A stretch of DNA of 64,000 nt from Alisma plantago-aquatica (GCA_963693085.1 OY856409.1:1169905749-1169969748); one strand, 5' to 3'; shown: positions 1-12,840, counted from the first letter of the stretch. The notes: generated by a model not told the origin, from the letters alone. Numbers and translations are program-made.

Positions 1-111
1 AGACACCTCCATCATTGGAAAATCCTCTAATAACTCCCTTGGGTTCTAAAGAGTTTGTAAAATTTAATAATTATTAGAGATTAAATGGAAAACCATCGCT
101 CTGATACCAAT
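1..111 (-). mobile_element. Element E, start of internal region (rest off-window)
   Basis: Read on the minus strand, this is the sequence directly downstream of E's 5' LTR. It holds the primer-binding site (98-109) and an untranslated leader that leaves the window to the left. No coding sequence is visible in the 111 bases. The PBS next to a TG-starting boundary at 112 is what identifies it as LTR-element leader. Confidence 0.7.
98..109 (-). other. Primer-binding site of element E (initiator Met tRNA)
   Basis: The plus strand reads GCTCTGATACCA, so the minus strand gives TGGTATCAGAGC, the standard plant initiator-Met tRNA primer site. It is two bases from the LTR boundary at 112 (TGTAATGACC on plus). 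This sets E's orientation as minus, with its body to the left of the window. Confidence 0.85.
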
Positions 112-3100
112 TGTAATGACCCCGCTTCCCGGTAACCCCCAATTAAGGGAGACCAAGAAGACAGAGGCATTATCCCAAAACAGGATCAATGGTTTTCCAA
201 ATAATAAAAAATAATTAATAAATTCTACTAAAGACTAAACTAAAAACTGGAATAAATTTTTTCTTTTAACATACCTTCAAAATTAGGTAACTGGGACTTC
301 TACCTGAAGTAGAATTCTATCTACCTAAATCCTCCTATATTATTTTAACTTTCATCTTCACAGGTGCCACTTTATTGTTTGTACAATTTCAGATAATACC
401 TAAAGAGTTGGCAAACAAAACGGCGGTCAGTATAATGAATTATACTGGTATGTGGGGGAACCAATAATGTTGCATTTAATTGTAACAACATATTGCAAGC
501 AATTATGATTTAACAAAAAAAAACTTTATGTTTTAAACATGACTACTCAATCCTTACATACCCTAGCCTCTGTGTTGTCCCTACAGTGGACATGGATACT
601 ACATCTCATATGGTAGATCTCAACTAACCCCCATGATCCTACCTTACAGGTAGATCAATTCATAGGGTTATGGAGTCGTATGGTCCTACCCAATGGTAGA
701 CCAAAACATCAAATTGTGATAACCTAATGATCCTACCTCACGGGTAGAGCATGTACTAGGTCATCCATCTCATCATCATCAAAGCTATAGAGGAGGACCA
801 GGATCTGAGCTAGTCATGCACGTATAATTATGGTGATAGTCATAGTCACTTTATAGTTGAATGAAATAAAAGTCAATCAAGCAATTATTTCCAAGCAACA
901 GATAAAAATCTCAGAAATTGTCGTGAAACTAGAGTGATTCAACCATAGGCGTAACCACATACTTGATTTGAAGTCTCAAAAGAAGAAAAATATACAAAGC
1001 CAACTATATGTCCAATCAAGTAAGTAAATCAACCAAATCAAGCAATCCTTGATCCTGAAAACATGTATAACACCTAGTTGTTACTATCACATCCCAAACA
1101 ACTGTTTATTGACTCGGGATACCTTTCTAAGGTTACTATGTCTCATTAGGATATGTTAGAGTTCTTTAGATTTATTTCTCAAACTTTATCCTTTTTAGGT
1201 CAACAAACCCTAAAATATCTTTTCTACTCATAAAAACCCTAATTGCTCAAATTGTCTTAGGATCATCATATATTTGTTTTGCTCATGGATTTGCACAATT
1301 AAAACCATTAAAAGTCATATCCACCTAAGTTAGGGTTTCTAAGCCCATTAATGCATATATATATATATATACATGGAACCCAAGTATACATAAAGATCAT
1401 ATTTTTCAATCTAATTCTTCCTTTTATAAAAAACAGGTGAATATTTGCTAATAATAACCAAGGAACATGATTAAATCCAATTATAATCTCATCTTAGGAT
1501 TTTTCATCAATAAAATCACCAAAGATGACAAATCTACATAATTTTTGAATTGCAAGTAGAATTAGGCTTGAATTCTATTTTTAATGGATTCCTCATATTG
1601 TTTTGAGAAAGATTCATATATTATTTGTTTTCATTCGAGTTATCAATCATTTACTAGAATATTTGCAAAATAAGGATATCTGAGCCAATAGGAAGTTGCC
1701 ACATCATCACTTATTTTTTTGTTTGGTCAGCCAGGTTAGGGAAAGGACGCCCGTGTCCCTGCTTATTGTGTGTGTGCACAGGGGTATATGGGTCATTTGA
1801 ATCTATCCCCTTCCCTTCTGTGCGTCTACGTCTCCGTGCTCACAGCACCACGTCATGCGTCTCCGTCTCTGGACGACAAACTGCTCCCCATGATGCACCA
1901 CCCTTCCGTTCTCCAATGTCTCTCTCTCTCCTCTCTCTAGGGAAACTAGTCATGCAAGCTCCAGGTGGTGCCATTCACCTCCATCGAGCATGCCTGACTC
2001 CTCTGGGCCCTCCGGCATGGCCGACACAGGACCTGTGGCCGCGGCTCCCTGGCAGCAGTCTGCCCAGGTTCCTTGTCGTGCAGGTGGTCGTCGCTTCCTT
2101 CCCAGGACAAGATGGTGATCACACCCTTTTAAGGATGACTGCAACACCGAGAAAGATGGAGCGGGCTCTCTAAAGCTCATCTATGGTCATGTGCTATGCT
2201 ATGATCTGCTGTGACCAAGTTGTAGGTCTGCCCGGGGCTACTCAATGCTGAACGAACTAGAGAATTCGAGGCACATTGATTCCTTGCATGGTTCCATCAT
2301 GAACTACCACGGATGGGATAAACTTTCTGGTGGCTAGGGATGCCTACCTTGCCTCATATATATACAACCTAGGGAAAACCCTAATACTTCCTATAAGGAG
2401 AAAGAGAGGGGGAGATGGTGTCTGGTCATGATCTACCCCTTCTCTGGGACCCATGTTGGGAAAGATCTCATAGGAAAGCACAAGTCCCTCTTTCCCCCTA
2501 ACCCTGAGTGAGAGGGAGAGAATCATGGCTATGATTCATGTACATGGAAACTCTTTAATCATCATCAAACTGTGTCATGGTTGGATATTTATGGAAAAAT
2601 ACTAAATGAAACGTCCTTGCTTTCCTTCATATATTTTACCAACCCCCTTGACACAAAAGACTTGGTTGCTAAAAAAAAAACTTATCAAGGAAAGTATGTA
2701 CAACCATATGGCATACCTTGGGATATTTTGATCATAAATACATTATGTCTTTTACATCTTGTATCTAACTTGTTCTTTTGAAATGCTTTTTAAAACCATA
2801 CCACTAACCCATGAAATATCCTTTTTTTCTACAAAATTTAAGGAAAAGTCTATAATGAATTAATCTACTTGCATCCCAAGTTTGGGACTCAAATTCAAAA
2901 GTACGGGAGACTTTTCTTCACATGCAAGTTATTACTTTAAAAATGCATATTTTATACATATTTTCTCTCTTAATCTTTAATATTCTTTATTTTGGATTCC
3001 TTTTACCATTATAAACCATGTGGACTCGAAATCTCATCTAGGATAATTCCATTATCCACATTTCCACATATTTCTTATTTTTTCCTAATTATCTCAAATT

Positions 3101-3312
3101 TCCTTCTTAATAATGCATTATTTGATTTCTTCCTTTTCTTTTAATCATATTGGACTCATTAACATATTATTATCCATGAAATCACATGCATAAAGGAAAT
3201 ATTACAAAGGGAATCCATTTAATACATATAATTCATACAATTCCCATAATCATATATTTATTGGGGAAATTGCATTTCTAACCATTCAAGCCCAAAAATT
3301 GGGGTTGTAACT
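112..3312 (-). repeat. 5' LTR of element E, Tekay-like (right end inferred)
   Basis: The left boundary (minus-strand LTR end, ...GGTCATTACA) is secure because the PBS adjoins it. The right boundary near 3,312 is inferred: the plus strand ends AATTGGGGTTGTAAC, whose complement resembles the usual start of long Tekay-type LTRs, and beyond it sequence related to D's LTR begins. A final CA would need one substitution. A TATA-like block lies at 2,357-2,364. There is a short (TA)n near 1,350. Small ORFs inside (for example 1,766-2,173) have no recognisable product. No other gene is seen in these 3.2 kb. Confidence 0.55.
2357..2364 (-). promoter_or_regulatory. Putative LTR TATA box of element E
   Basis: Minus strand reads TATATATATGAGGC, a TATA block followed by sequence usual for plant LTR transcription starts. 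It lies about 950 bases into the LTR when read in the element's direction. Only sequence resemblance supports it. Confidence 0.4.
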
Positions 3313-4261
3313 TATATGGCATGGAAATATGTGGTTTTGTGGTGGAAACCCCAAAAAATTAGGGTCTTGAGGTGGAAGAAGGTGGAAATGGAGTGGGTGG
3401 TAGATGGGGGTAGTTGAGAGCTCCTTCAATGCTAAGGGAACTATAAATGAATGCTAGGGGGGATTTTACCTTCTTCCACAATCGCCACCTGGGTATATAT
3501 AGGTGGTGAGGAAGAATTAGGTTAAGTAGGGTCATTGATGGAAATGTAGTGGAAAATTTGGTAGGGTATGGGTAGTCACCATGGCCATGGAGGATGGAGG
3601 TCAACCTAGTTGTGGTGGAGTGGCACGAGTGAGGTGGAAGTGGCTAAAGGTTCATATGAAAGTAGGACTTTGGGGGGCGCAATGGGTACAAACATGGTGG
3701 GTGAGTAGTGGCACAATTGTGCCATGGGGCACGGGTGTAATAAAGGGATGGCTACAACCGTTCTACTGAGGGTGGTCATATGGATGCTTCTCACCATGGT
3801 CATGGTGGATGCCATGGGAAAGGTGGCTCTAAACTACCACGATCATATTGATGGACACAACAAGGGTGGATGAGTTGTTGTATCTTGAATTTTGACTATA
3901 ATTTAGGCATTTTGTCCATGGACATGGTGAGGTACCATGACACGTTTTGAGGGCCCAACTACACATTTTTGCTCCTAAGTCCTTCAATCAACTTCTTCTT
4001 GCTTTGGACATATTTATTCCCATCCATTGGTTGTGTGTAGATGATCTAGGTCCAATCCTAGTATGTAGAAACCCAAGGATTCCCTTCTCTCTCCTTTTTA
4101 TCTAATGCATAGTGCAAATGCCTAAAAACACACAAAAATCAACAATAAGTGCATTTGATATGAAATCACACATTAGGGGAATTAATTTGCACTCTAACAT
4201 GTTTATATGTCATTAAGATGAAAAACTACACAATATGGAGCCCTAAAATATGACTACATCA
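3313..4261 (-). repeat. 3' LTR of element D (partial)
   Basis: From about 3,445 to 4,261 it aligns along its length with 25,203-26,038. Both contain CCACCTGGGTATATATAGG, the same runs of CCATGG/CACGG words, and the same end (minus-strand TGATG start). The rest of this LTR (matching 23,771-25,200) is missing, consistent with element E having inserted here and the remainder lying off the left edge. The copies are clearly diverged. Confidence 0.7.
3494..3501 (-). promoter_or_regulatory. TATA block in D 3' LTR
   Basis: TATATATA inside CCACCTGGGTATATATAGG, conserved at 25,244-25,251 in the other LTR. A core promoter is inferred from position and conservation. Confidence 0.4.
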
Positions 4262-6057
4262 TCACTGCAAACTTAAAACATACTTGTCCTCAAGTATGCT
4301 CCAACTTAATTTCTCTTCAGTTTCATTCAACAAATAAGAATGATACATTCATTGTAACAAATGGTTATTGATTAAATGGGCTTAAAGGTAACTAAGTACA
4401 TAAGTCCCACCTCTCCCTTCTCCACCTTTACAAACCAATCATGATTAAGCACTGAGCATACAAACTTCAAACATAGAGCATAGAACACATAATCAATACA
4501 TATGACTTTCATGTAGCTCCAGGTAGACCATTTCATGGTGGTGATAATCAAAGATGTGTAAGAGTGTTGTTTCACTTTCATGCATTCAATTTCATACTTC
4601 ATACCACGCTATGTGACCCACATGGCTGCGGAAAAAGAGTGAAGTGAGCTAGGTTTGATGTTTCCTAGCTCAGTAGGTATGAAAATAGAAGAAAGGGTTG
4701 CAATATGATATTGGAGTACTATTACATAGGAACATTGATCTTTTATTTATTTAGATGCTATTACATAGGATCATCTTTTATTTTCTTTTTATTTGCCCTT
4801 GGTGTATCTGGGGCACATGGTGGTGAGAGTGAAATCAAGAGATATAGATATGGCCACCACCCCAAACTTTTGGAGGTGGCCAAGGCTGAATACATGTACT
4901 TTGGCATCCTTTCATGAAGTGGAGAGGTAAGAAGATGATGAAAGAAAAGCTAGGTCAAATAGGCTCACTAGTGTGGTTGTCAACATAAGATCTCCTACAT
5001 GAAAATTATCTCAACACTTCATCAACTAATGTCTCACCACATGAGTGAACAACATGAAATTCATACTTTTATCATGTGATTCCACAAGCCCTAAGCGTTC
5101 ATTGCTTGCTCAAATCACAATTAACCCAAACCATTCACAAACATGAGAGAAGTGATTCACATGTAGAAAGTCAACAATTAAGACCATTTAATAGTAGAGC
5201 ATAGGAATGCAACATGAATTTTCCATGTATCAAGATTTTCAGTTCAACACGTGGAGATTAGGTCAAAACATGCTTCTTGGGCAAGACATTCTAAATTTGG
5301 GAAAAATTGGCCAAATGGTTCCAATTTTGCACTCAATCACATCTAAAACTACATTTTGGGAATGGATAGCATAAAGAAACAAATCCTAGATAAAACACAC
5401 AAATTACCAAAAATCTACATGAAATGCAATGCATGGCACAAAAAGTTTTTTTTTTGAAAAATTGCAAAAATGCATGAAATGAAACTACATGATATGCAAA
5501 CATGTAAAACAAACACACATGTTATGGATGGAAAATTTTAAGAGTTATTTATACTGTATGATCATCTCGACAAAAATTTAGAATAAGGAACATAGAGGAA
5601 CGCGTTGCAAAAAAATAACTTACTTCCCTACCAGCCCAAACTTTTAAGCCATGTTGCTCTCAACATGAAATAGATTTTATAATAGTAGGGAAGAGGGTAT
5701 GGAGTCATGGTATACAAACACAAATAGGTGGAGTGATCAACATAGAATTATGTGAGTAGGGCAAGGCCACACCACCGTTCTATGTAAAATGATCATGTTG
5801 ACCTGCCAGCAGCACGAACATGCCAACCACTTTCCTATAGCTTTTCTACTAATTTGCAATGTTCTTCTTTTCAACTTTTATATTCTCCTTAGCTAGCTCC
5901 TTCATGCATCACCTTTCCTCCATTATACTGTACTAACATGATTCACAAACAAAAAAACCCCATCAAGTATGGTGCGTGTGTATTTCTTGAAAAGAAAGTA
6001 TAACAAAATAAAGTGGTTTTAATAATCTCAAACTAAAGTGGGTTGCCTCCCACTAGC
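4262..6057 (-). other. 3' untranslated internal region and PPT area of element D
   Basis: No gene is supported. Next to the LTR the minus strand reads GAGGACAAGTATGTTTTAAG and then AAGTTTGCAGTGA before the LTR's TGATG. This corresponds to the GAGGACGAGCAACATTTAAG and AAGCTTAGGGGAGTT pair of element B, so it is a decayed polypurine tract. At 6,038-6,052 the plus strand carries GTGGGTTGCCTCCCA, the complement of the GGGAGGCAACCC box found downstream of pol in Athila-like elements. It continues after element T at 22,053. Confidence 0.6.
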
Positions 6058-9000
6058 TGTGGAGCCACATCCCACTATCACACAAACAACGAGATGCCAC
6101 GCGAAAATGTGTGGTAACACCATAAGCCACATATTACCGAAAACATGGGTTAATTAAAACCATTTACAGAAAGCAGATAAAAGAGAACTATTACATCCAG
6201 ATACTCATCCTGTAAGGAAACATGTTATATAAACATTTACAAGCCTTGATATATGTCCACAGCTTAAAGGAACCAGCTGTCCTGTCAGCACCAGAGTTCA
6301 TCACTAGTTTATACATACATAATGGGCCACATCAGGCCAGCAGTAGGATATACAAGCTGCATCAGCTATACATCGTAAAACATCGTCAAAACACCTCTGA
6401 GGACCTGAGAGTACATGGATGACTCTAGGACTCTACTACAAAACAACCAAAAGGGCAGCATATCCATCTCTTGCCTCCTACTGCTCTTCTTACTACTCGA
6501 CCGTAACCTCTCAACCACCACCACGTCTAGCATGATCACCTAAAAAGGTTGTAAACTAATGGGGTGAGACACACAGTCCCAGCGAGAAACATAACTCCCC
6601 TCCGAAACTATAAAACTTCAGGTAAAGCAGGTAAATCAGATAACTGATGTCAGCAGATCATAAGAGCAGCATCCTGAGCAGAACTTATTTTTTGAACAAT
6701 CTTACCAGATATCCAGGAGGCATATAACCAAGTATTTCTTTATGGAACATGATTGACAAGATAAGCTTTATAAGAACTTATCACAAAATATAAGGACCGT
6801 ACACATAACTTCAAGGTATAACTAGATCAGCTATATAAGCAAGGCCTCAATCAATCTTCCGTGTTTTGCCTTAAGCAATATATTCTATACGGCTGGATTA
6901 TGATTTATTATGCCCTGAGGAAGTGAGTCGTCCTGCTCAAATCCAACCTTTGGCTGCAAATCCCAAAACTGGTGCCATACAAGGTCATCGGGAGATCCGA
7001 ACTCCATGACCTCACCTCTTCGTGGTTAATGTATGAAAACCAAAGCAGGACCGCAGTCTCTTGCTTGAGTGGCCTCAGCCACAGGGTCAGCTCCGTAGGA
7101 TACCCTTCTATAATACTAAGCAATGGGCCTGTTCACTATTCTCTATAATCACTGAGTCATGGGCCTATTCACCATGCTCTATACACAACCGCAGTTGTAC
7201 TAAAATCCTCCTACTTTCGGCTAGGAGAAAACCCTGGATATTCAACAATATGCGCTCCAGGTAATCCCCCAGGATAAACCTATTTCACCATCACCAATTA
7301 CAGAAGATGATGGATCTATGGCCAGGGAAAACTACATGATATGTTCCACTGTAATTAATTAGTATAGTTTAAGTGGATTGTTGAGGCAACCAAGTTGCAA
7401 AACATAAACATGATTGAGTTACATTAATACTATCATTATCACATTATCATGGGATCTCAATCCCTCATCACAGAATGCCACTGCCTCTCAAGGCTTACGT
7501 CATCACCATGGGATAGAAATCCCTTATCTCAACATCAGAGGATAACACCTCAACTAGGCACTCAGCCTTTACTAGGTCAACAGACCTTTTCACATCATAT
7601 GGGTGATACATGTTATCTCATCAACGAGGATTATCATCATTCAGTGTTATTCAAACACATAAACCTCATAGTTCTTACCTGGCTATGAATCCATATGATA
7701 CACCTACATGGTTAGTATGCATATCAAGAGAGATAACATAAATCACCAACCATAGATCTTTATGATTATCATGCTATTAGGGTTGAAGGCACATGACTCG
7801 ATCAACATCCATGATTATCACTACATGAAGCACAAAGCTATATCTTGTACACAAATTACATTATTGTTATCAGACCATGAGCATCCACTATGCCCTTATC
7901 TCATGAGCATGACCATTATCAAGGAATACATCCTTAAGGATTACACAACCATAGCCTAGTCATACATCATTGGTCACAACCTTTCATGCATAACACATCA
8001 TCCACAAGGTACAAGAAAGTAACTACTAGGGTTTCCCAGGTTAAGCACAACCCACACCAAAGGTACTATCGTCCCTCACTAGAGATGTGGTGGGTAGCAC
8101 CATCCCTCACCCAAAGGGATAGAGGTAGGATCATATCCCTCACTAAAACTCTAACAGCTAGGTCACTTAGCCACACACATATCGGCCATCCAAGTCGTGT
8201 ACCCATGCACAAAGGGTATCGTGCAACCAGGGCTAGTGTTGTGTTGTGCAACGTGATCCAAAAGGGTATCGTGCATGCAAGAACAAGGAGGTATCGGGCA
8301 ACGAAGTGCAAAGGTGTATCGAGCAACATATGGGCACTTCTTATCGTCCAAGACCATATCACCCAATAGGGTTATAGTTTCATATTGGTCACCATCATCA
8401 CTATATCGGCCAAGGTCATGGTGCCCAAGATCAACACTGTGTTGCCCAACAAACCCACTACAAAAAATGTCACCAAGGCACCACAAGATGGCCTATCATC
8501 CAACTGGGTTTGGCACTACATCTCGGTCACCACTAAGGAACCTATTAGGGTTTCACTACCCAAACATCATATCGAGCAACAACAAAACTAGCCTATGTCG
8601 CCAAGGTACAAAACAGAGGTATCTACTCAGCACCATGTCGGCCAAAGGCACAACACCAACTAAGGCAAAGGTACATCTCGATCAAGGCATATCGTCCAAG
8701 ACAAACCCTAGATGAGAGGTATCATGCAAAGAACCAGAAAGGATATCGTGCAAGGGCACAAGAACCAAATCAATATGGTCATCATCAACCTCAAGATCAC
8801 CGTCATCAAACCCTAATAGATTAAGAGAGTTGGCTCACCTCTCAACAACTAAGAGAGAGGGGTTTTACATAACCTTCATCACATATTGGGCATCAAGGTA
8901 GGTCATCCATATCGGACAACCCTTCAAACTCAACTAGGTCATCAACAACCAAAGGCTCACCTCTCAAATCCATGGTGAGAGAAGGGTGTTGTCCAAGAAA

Positions 9001-9660
9001 CTAGAGTATAGACTCACCTCTCAATGACTAAGGAAGAGATGGGTTTTGCCTACACCACTAGAGCTCAAGCTCACTTCTCAAAACCAAATAGAGAAAGGGG
9101 TCTTGCCCCAAAGGAAACCCTAAACCATAGGTTCGGCCAACAAGGTCCAAGGTCACACAACTATTAACAACATAACCACTAATTCCAACAAGATTAAGGG
9201 TACAAACTAGAGCAAGAAACATATCCAACAAGATGCAAGGCCGATCAAGATCACATATGAACATGCAACATAAAAGAAAGTAGTATAGATAGGGTTAGGA
9301 GTTTTGTAACCCACCTCAAGCAACCTCCTCAAGCTCCAAAGCTCCAAGAACCAGCTTTAAGCTCTTAGCTCCAAAGCACACCACGTTCGGCCACCACAAG
9401 AAGAGAAGGAAAGATCATAACCACCATGGGCAAAGAACAAGCAAGAAGGAGAAGAAGGTGCTAAGGAGGGAGAGGAGATTCTTACCAAGGAATCAAGACC
9501 CTTCTAGGGTTCGACCACCACCTAGAGGAAGAAGAAGAAGGAGACTCCACCAAGGAGATCGGCCACCACAATTGCTCTACCAAGGAAAGGTGTATCAGCC
9601 ACCAAAGGAGAAACGATCAACTAAAGGAACTAAAGATCTAAGCAACTAAGGAGAGGGTTG

Positions 9661-9668
9661 TATATATA
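9661..9668 (-). promoter_or_regulatory. TATA block in T 3' LTR
   Basis: TATATATA within GGTTGTATATATACAAGAGG, conserved at 21,455-21,462 in the 5' LTR. Core promoter inferred. Confidence 0.45.
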
Positions 9669-10090
9669 CAAGAGGGTCTATGGAGCGCCCACCTTGGTGT
9701 TGCTCCACATGTGCATGTCCAAGGCACAACTTGTCCAAAGCCATGCCACCTTTCTAAACCACATGCACATGTCATGCCACCAACTAACAAAGGATCAGCC
9801 ACTTGTCCAAGGTATGGTGACAAAAACTAGGCAAGGTGAAGGTGGTCACCTTGGGCGATATAGCCCAATGGGCGACACACTCCTAGGCAACACAACCCTG
9901 GGTGACACAACCTTCTGGGCAACACAGAGCTTCAAGCTCTCCTATGCACGACACAAGGCCTCAACAAGGCAAAGCAAAGAAAAGCAAAGCTCAACAAGGC
10001 TTGAAACTACTCAAGCAATGAGACCAACCCATCCTCTCAACCCTAGAGGATGCAAGGAGAGAGTAAACATCTCTCAAGGTGACAAACTTG

Positions 10091-12700
10091 AGTAATAGAT
10101 TTGCTCCGATCATGTATAGGCTGATCTCCCCAGAGCAGGGTGCTTTTCTTAAAGGGACGGACATTACACACCACGTGAGGTTGGTTAAGGAGTTGATACA
10201 TGACATTAACCAAGGGTCGAGCTATCCAAACATAGTGGTGAAGTATGACATGTCGAAGGCATATGATCGGGTGGTATGGGCTATTTTGAGACAGGTCCTT
10301 AGCCGTATGGGTTTTCTTCCAGAGGTGGTGGAGCTGGTTATGAGTTTCTTTGTGCACACATGGGCGACGGTCACCATCGGTGATGTTTCGGCGGGCTTCT
10401 TCCAGATGAGCAAGGGCCTTAAGCAAGGCAATGCGCTATCCCCATATTTGTTTATAATATTTGAAGATTTCCTTTGCAGAAAGCTCAAAAGACTCACCAG
10501 GAATGATGAGATATCCAGATTCATTACGAGGGGTTGTGCGGAGGCTCCTTCTATTCTGTTATATGCGGATGATGTGCTTTTATTCTGTAATGTAGACCCC
10601 CATTCGGTTGAGCAGCTTAGAGATATCTTTGTGAATTATGAGAAGGCCACGGGTCAGTGTATCAACAGGGAGAAATCGGTGTGTATGGTAGGCGGTCAGG
10701 AGGTGCAGACGGCGAATTCTATTGCCTCGGCATTGCAGATCAGAGAGGCTACAAATTCACTGACATACCTGGGTGTGCCCATCTCCAAGGGGAGAACGAA
10801 GATGGAAGATTACAATCATATGATCCAAAAGATTTATGCGAAGGTTGCCTCTTGGAAGTCGAATCTACTCTCTTTTGCTGGGAGGAGACTCTTGATATTG
10901 CATGTCCTGACGTCGACTACGTTATATACGTGTGCTGCTGTTGGTATTCCTGTGAGGATTATAGATAGAATTGAGAAGAAATTTTCGAGTTTCCTTTGGG
11001 CGGACAGATCCAATAACAGTAGGAGGGCATGGTTGAGTTGGGACAAGGTGGCTACCCCGCTGGACAGAGGCGGTTTAGGTCTGCATTCTATAAGGATGAT
11101 TAATGATGCCTTGGTTGCTAAGGCGTGTTGGGAAGTGATGACTGGTTCTACCATATGGGCTACGTTTTGTAGGAACAAGTATCGCAATCCCCAGATGGGT
11201 AGATCCAGAGTGTATCCTAGTAACTTGAGGATTGGAAGCACCCCCTCGCCGTTTTGGAAGAGAATGTGGGATATGTTTCCTAAAGTATACCCTTGTTGTA
11301 GATGGCGGATTGGTAGAGGTGATATCACTTTCTGGGATTCGTGGTGGTGTGAGGAGATTCTTTACGACCATGCTTTATATAGCAGTGATCGGAGACTTTT
11401 GTTTATGATCAAGGACTTCTGGAATCACGACCAAGGGTGGGACTGGCCGGCGCTTAGACAGATTGTCAATGAGCATGGCATTGATATGATACAGAAGGTG
11501 GCGATCACTTTAGAGGATGAAGATGACAGCCTTTTCTGGGCTCCGAATGTTAAAGGGCAGTTCTCAGTGAAATCTGTGAAAAGATGTTTGGCTGTAGACA
11601 TGCAGGAGGGTCCTTCGGACATTGGGAAAATATGGAACCTTGATGTCCCTAGAGCGAGCGCTACAATATGGAAATTCCTGAGGAGAGCTGTTCCTACCGA
11701 TGACAATGTCAGTTTAAGATGTCACATACCTTTGGCATCCAAATGCGAGTGCTGTGTAGCGCCGCAGATAGAGGATATGTCTCATTTGCTATTTCATGGT
11801 CAGCTAGCTACGTTCTTTTGGAACAAATTTACGGAAGTTACAGGAGCCATTGCACCGCACGACATCGACTCCCTCATAGTGAGCTGCGCACGAGGTACAT
11901 CTAAGAAGATCGATGAATGGTTGATCGGAAAGTTTTCTGCTCTCATTCCGCATTGTATATGGAGGATTAGATGCGCTGCTAGGTACGATGGTACCAGGAG
12001 ATCGGAGAACCGGGAATGGACACAGGTGATTACGTCCATTAACGGCCTTATGAAGAAGAAGTCTTTCCTTTTTTCACCGCATTCACATATATACAATGCG
12101 ATGAGAGACGCCGGCCTCGAAGAACCTAGAACAAAGATGAGAGAGATCGGTTTGTTCAGATGGAGAACACCGGATATTCATAATATTAAATGCAATATCA
12201 CTGTTGGTAGAGCTGAGGATGCACATGGTTGGAAGCGTAGATGGGCAGCTGGGGTGGTTCGAAATCATGTAGGCAGGCTGGTTCTGATATTTCGAGCATG
12301 GCTGAACGCGTCGGACTATATCGCAGCTTATTTGCAGGCGTGTGCCATGGGGATGAAGTTTGCGGTGGATAATCATATTAATGTATCGACGATAGAGGTT
12401 GATGATAAAACTGTTCATGATATTCTGTGGGGGAACGGAGGGGTGCCATGGAAGGTGTGGTCCTTTGCACGTGACCTAAAGAAGGAATTGAGAAGGTATG
12501 ATGTGGATGGGTCTTTGGTCCACAAGATTGTTAATTCTATTCCCAGAGAATTGGGAAGGTGGGGTAGTTTATCAAATGATTTTGCTGTGATTACTGATAT
12601 AGGTAGGATGCCGACGAAGATCAGAGGTATGGCTTTGTTGGAGAAGCAGGGTATGCCATATGTGGCAGTGAAGAGGGTGGATACGGAGGTTGCTGTTTGA
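10091..12700 (+). CDS. LINE ORF2 fragment: reverse transcriptase, zinc-binding domain, RNase H-like end
   Basis: About 870 codons are open, with no native start: the frame runs in from the target duplication (GTG at 10,079), so this is a 5'-truncated ORF2. Counting from 10,079, the RT fingers/palm hold KYDMSKAYDRV (about residues 55-65) with the first catalytic Asp. The YADD active site is at residues 162-165 (10,562-10,573). The thumb includes YLGVPISKGR. A zf-RVT-like segment with the usual IW...P.....W.....P pattern and a C..C....E...HL.F cluster lies near residues 518-590. The C-terminal 130 residues resemble the RNase H-like tail of plant LINEs, but its acidic residues are not all clear. 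The function would be target-primed reverse transcription. Without endonuclease and promoter it is probably inert. It is more GC-rich than its surroundings. Confidence 0.93.
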   Translation, partial: SNRFAPIMYRLISPEQGAFLKGTDITHHVRLVKELIHDINQGSSYPNIVVKYDMSKAYDRVVWAILRQVLSRMGFLPEVVELVMSFFVHTWATVTIGDVSAGFFQMSKGLKQGNALSPYLFIIFEDFLCRKLKRLTRNDEISRFITRGCAEAPSILLYADDVLLFCNVDPHSVEQLRDIFVNYEKATGQCINREKSVCMVGGQEVQTANSIASALQIREATNSLTYLGVPISKGRTKMEDYNHMIQKIYAKVASWKSNLLSFAGRRLLILHVLTSTTLYTCAAVGIPVRIIDRIEKKFSSFLWADRSNNSRRAWLSWDKVATPLDRGGLGLHSIRMINDALVAKACWEVMTGSTIWATFCRNKYRNPQMGRSRVYPSNLRIGSTPSPFWKRMWDMFPKVYPCCRWRIGRGDITFWDSWWCEEILYDHALYSSDRRLLFMIKDFWNHDQGWDWPALRQIVNEHGIDMIQKVAITLEDEDDSLFWAPNVKGQFSVKSVKRCLAVDMQEGPSDIGKIWNLDVPRASATIWKFLRRAVPTDDNVSLRCHIPLASKCECCVAPQIEDMSHLLFHGQLATFFWNKFTEVTGAIAPHDIDSLIVSCARGTSKKIDEWLIGKFSALIPHCIWRIRCAARYDGTRRSENREWTQVITSINGLMKKKSFLFSPHSHIYNAMRDAGLEEPRTKMREIGLFRWRTPDIHNIKCNITVGRAEDAHGWKRRWAAGVVRNHVGRLVLIFRAWLNASDYIAAYLQACAMGMKFAVDNHINVSTIEVDDKTVHDILWGNGGVPWKVWSFARDLKKELRRYDVDGSLVHKIVNSIPRELGRWGSLSNDFAVITDIGRMPTKIRGMALLEKQGMPYVAVKRVDTEVAV

Positions 12701-12840
12701 TTGATTTTCCTTATGATGTTTTGGGTTGCGTATGGGACGATACCTGCAAATTTACGAGCAGGAGATGTATTTGATGCGTTTTTAGCCCATACGAGGGGGA
12801 TGGGATGAATAAAAAGACCCCCTGGCTTAATTAAAAAAAA
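10091..12840 (+). mobile_element. 5'-truncated L1-type LINE with 15-bp target duplication
   Basis: Flanked by AAGGTGACAAACTTG at 10,076-10,090 and 12,840-12,854 (the first A overlaps the tail). The uninterrupted site exists at about 21,875-21,890 in the other T LTR. The 3' end is an A-run (TTAATTAAAAAAAAA). ORF1 and the endonuclease are absent, the usual 5' truncation of target-primed reverse transcription. A 140-base 3' UTR follows the stop. The intact frame shows this insertion is much younger than the T element that hosts it. Confidence 0.97.

Noticed and set aside
98..109. tRNA-Met gene fragment (also 17,831-17,843)
   Set aside because: Only the terminal 12-13 bases match, directly beside LTR ends; these are primer-binding sites.
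1766..2173. 135-codon ORF as a gene
   Set aside because: It lies inside an LTR, overlaps an ORF on the other strand, and has no domain or homologous repeat.
8163..8715. Overlapping ORFs of 98-146 codons on both strands
   Set aside because: They lie in LTR T, are mirrored with frame changes in the other LTR (19,943-20,457), and arise from the repetitive TATCG-word region.
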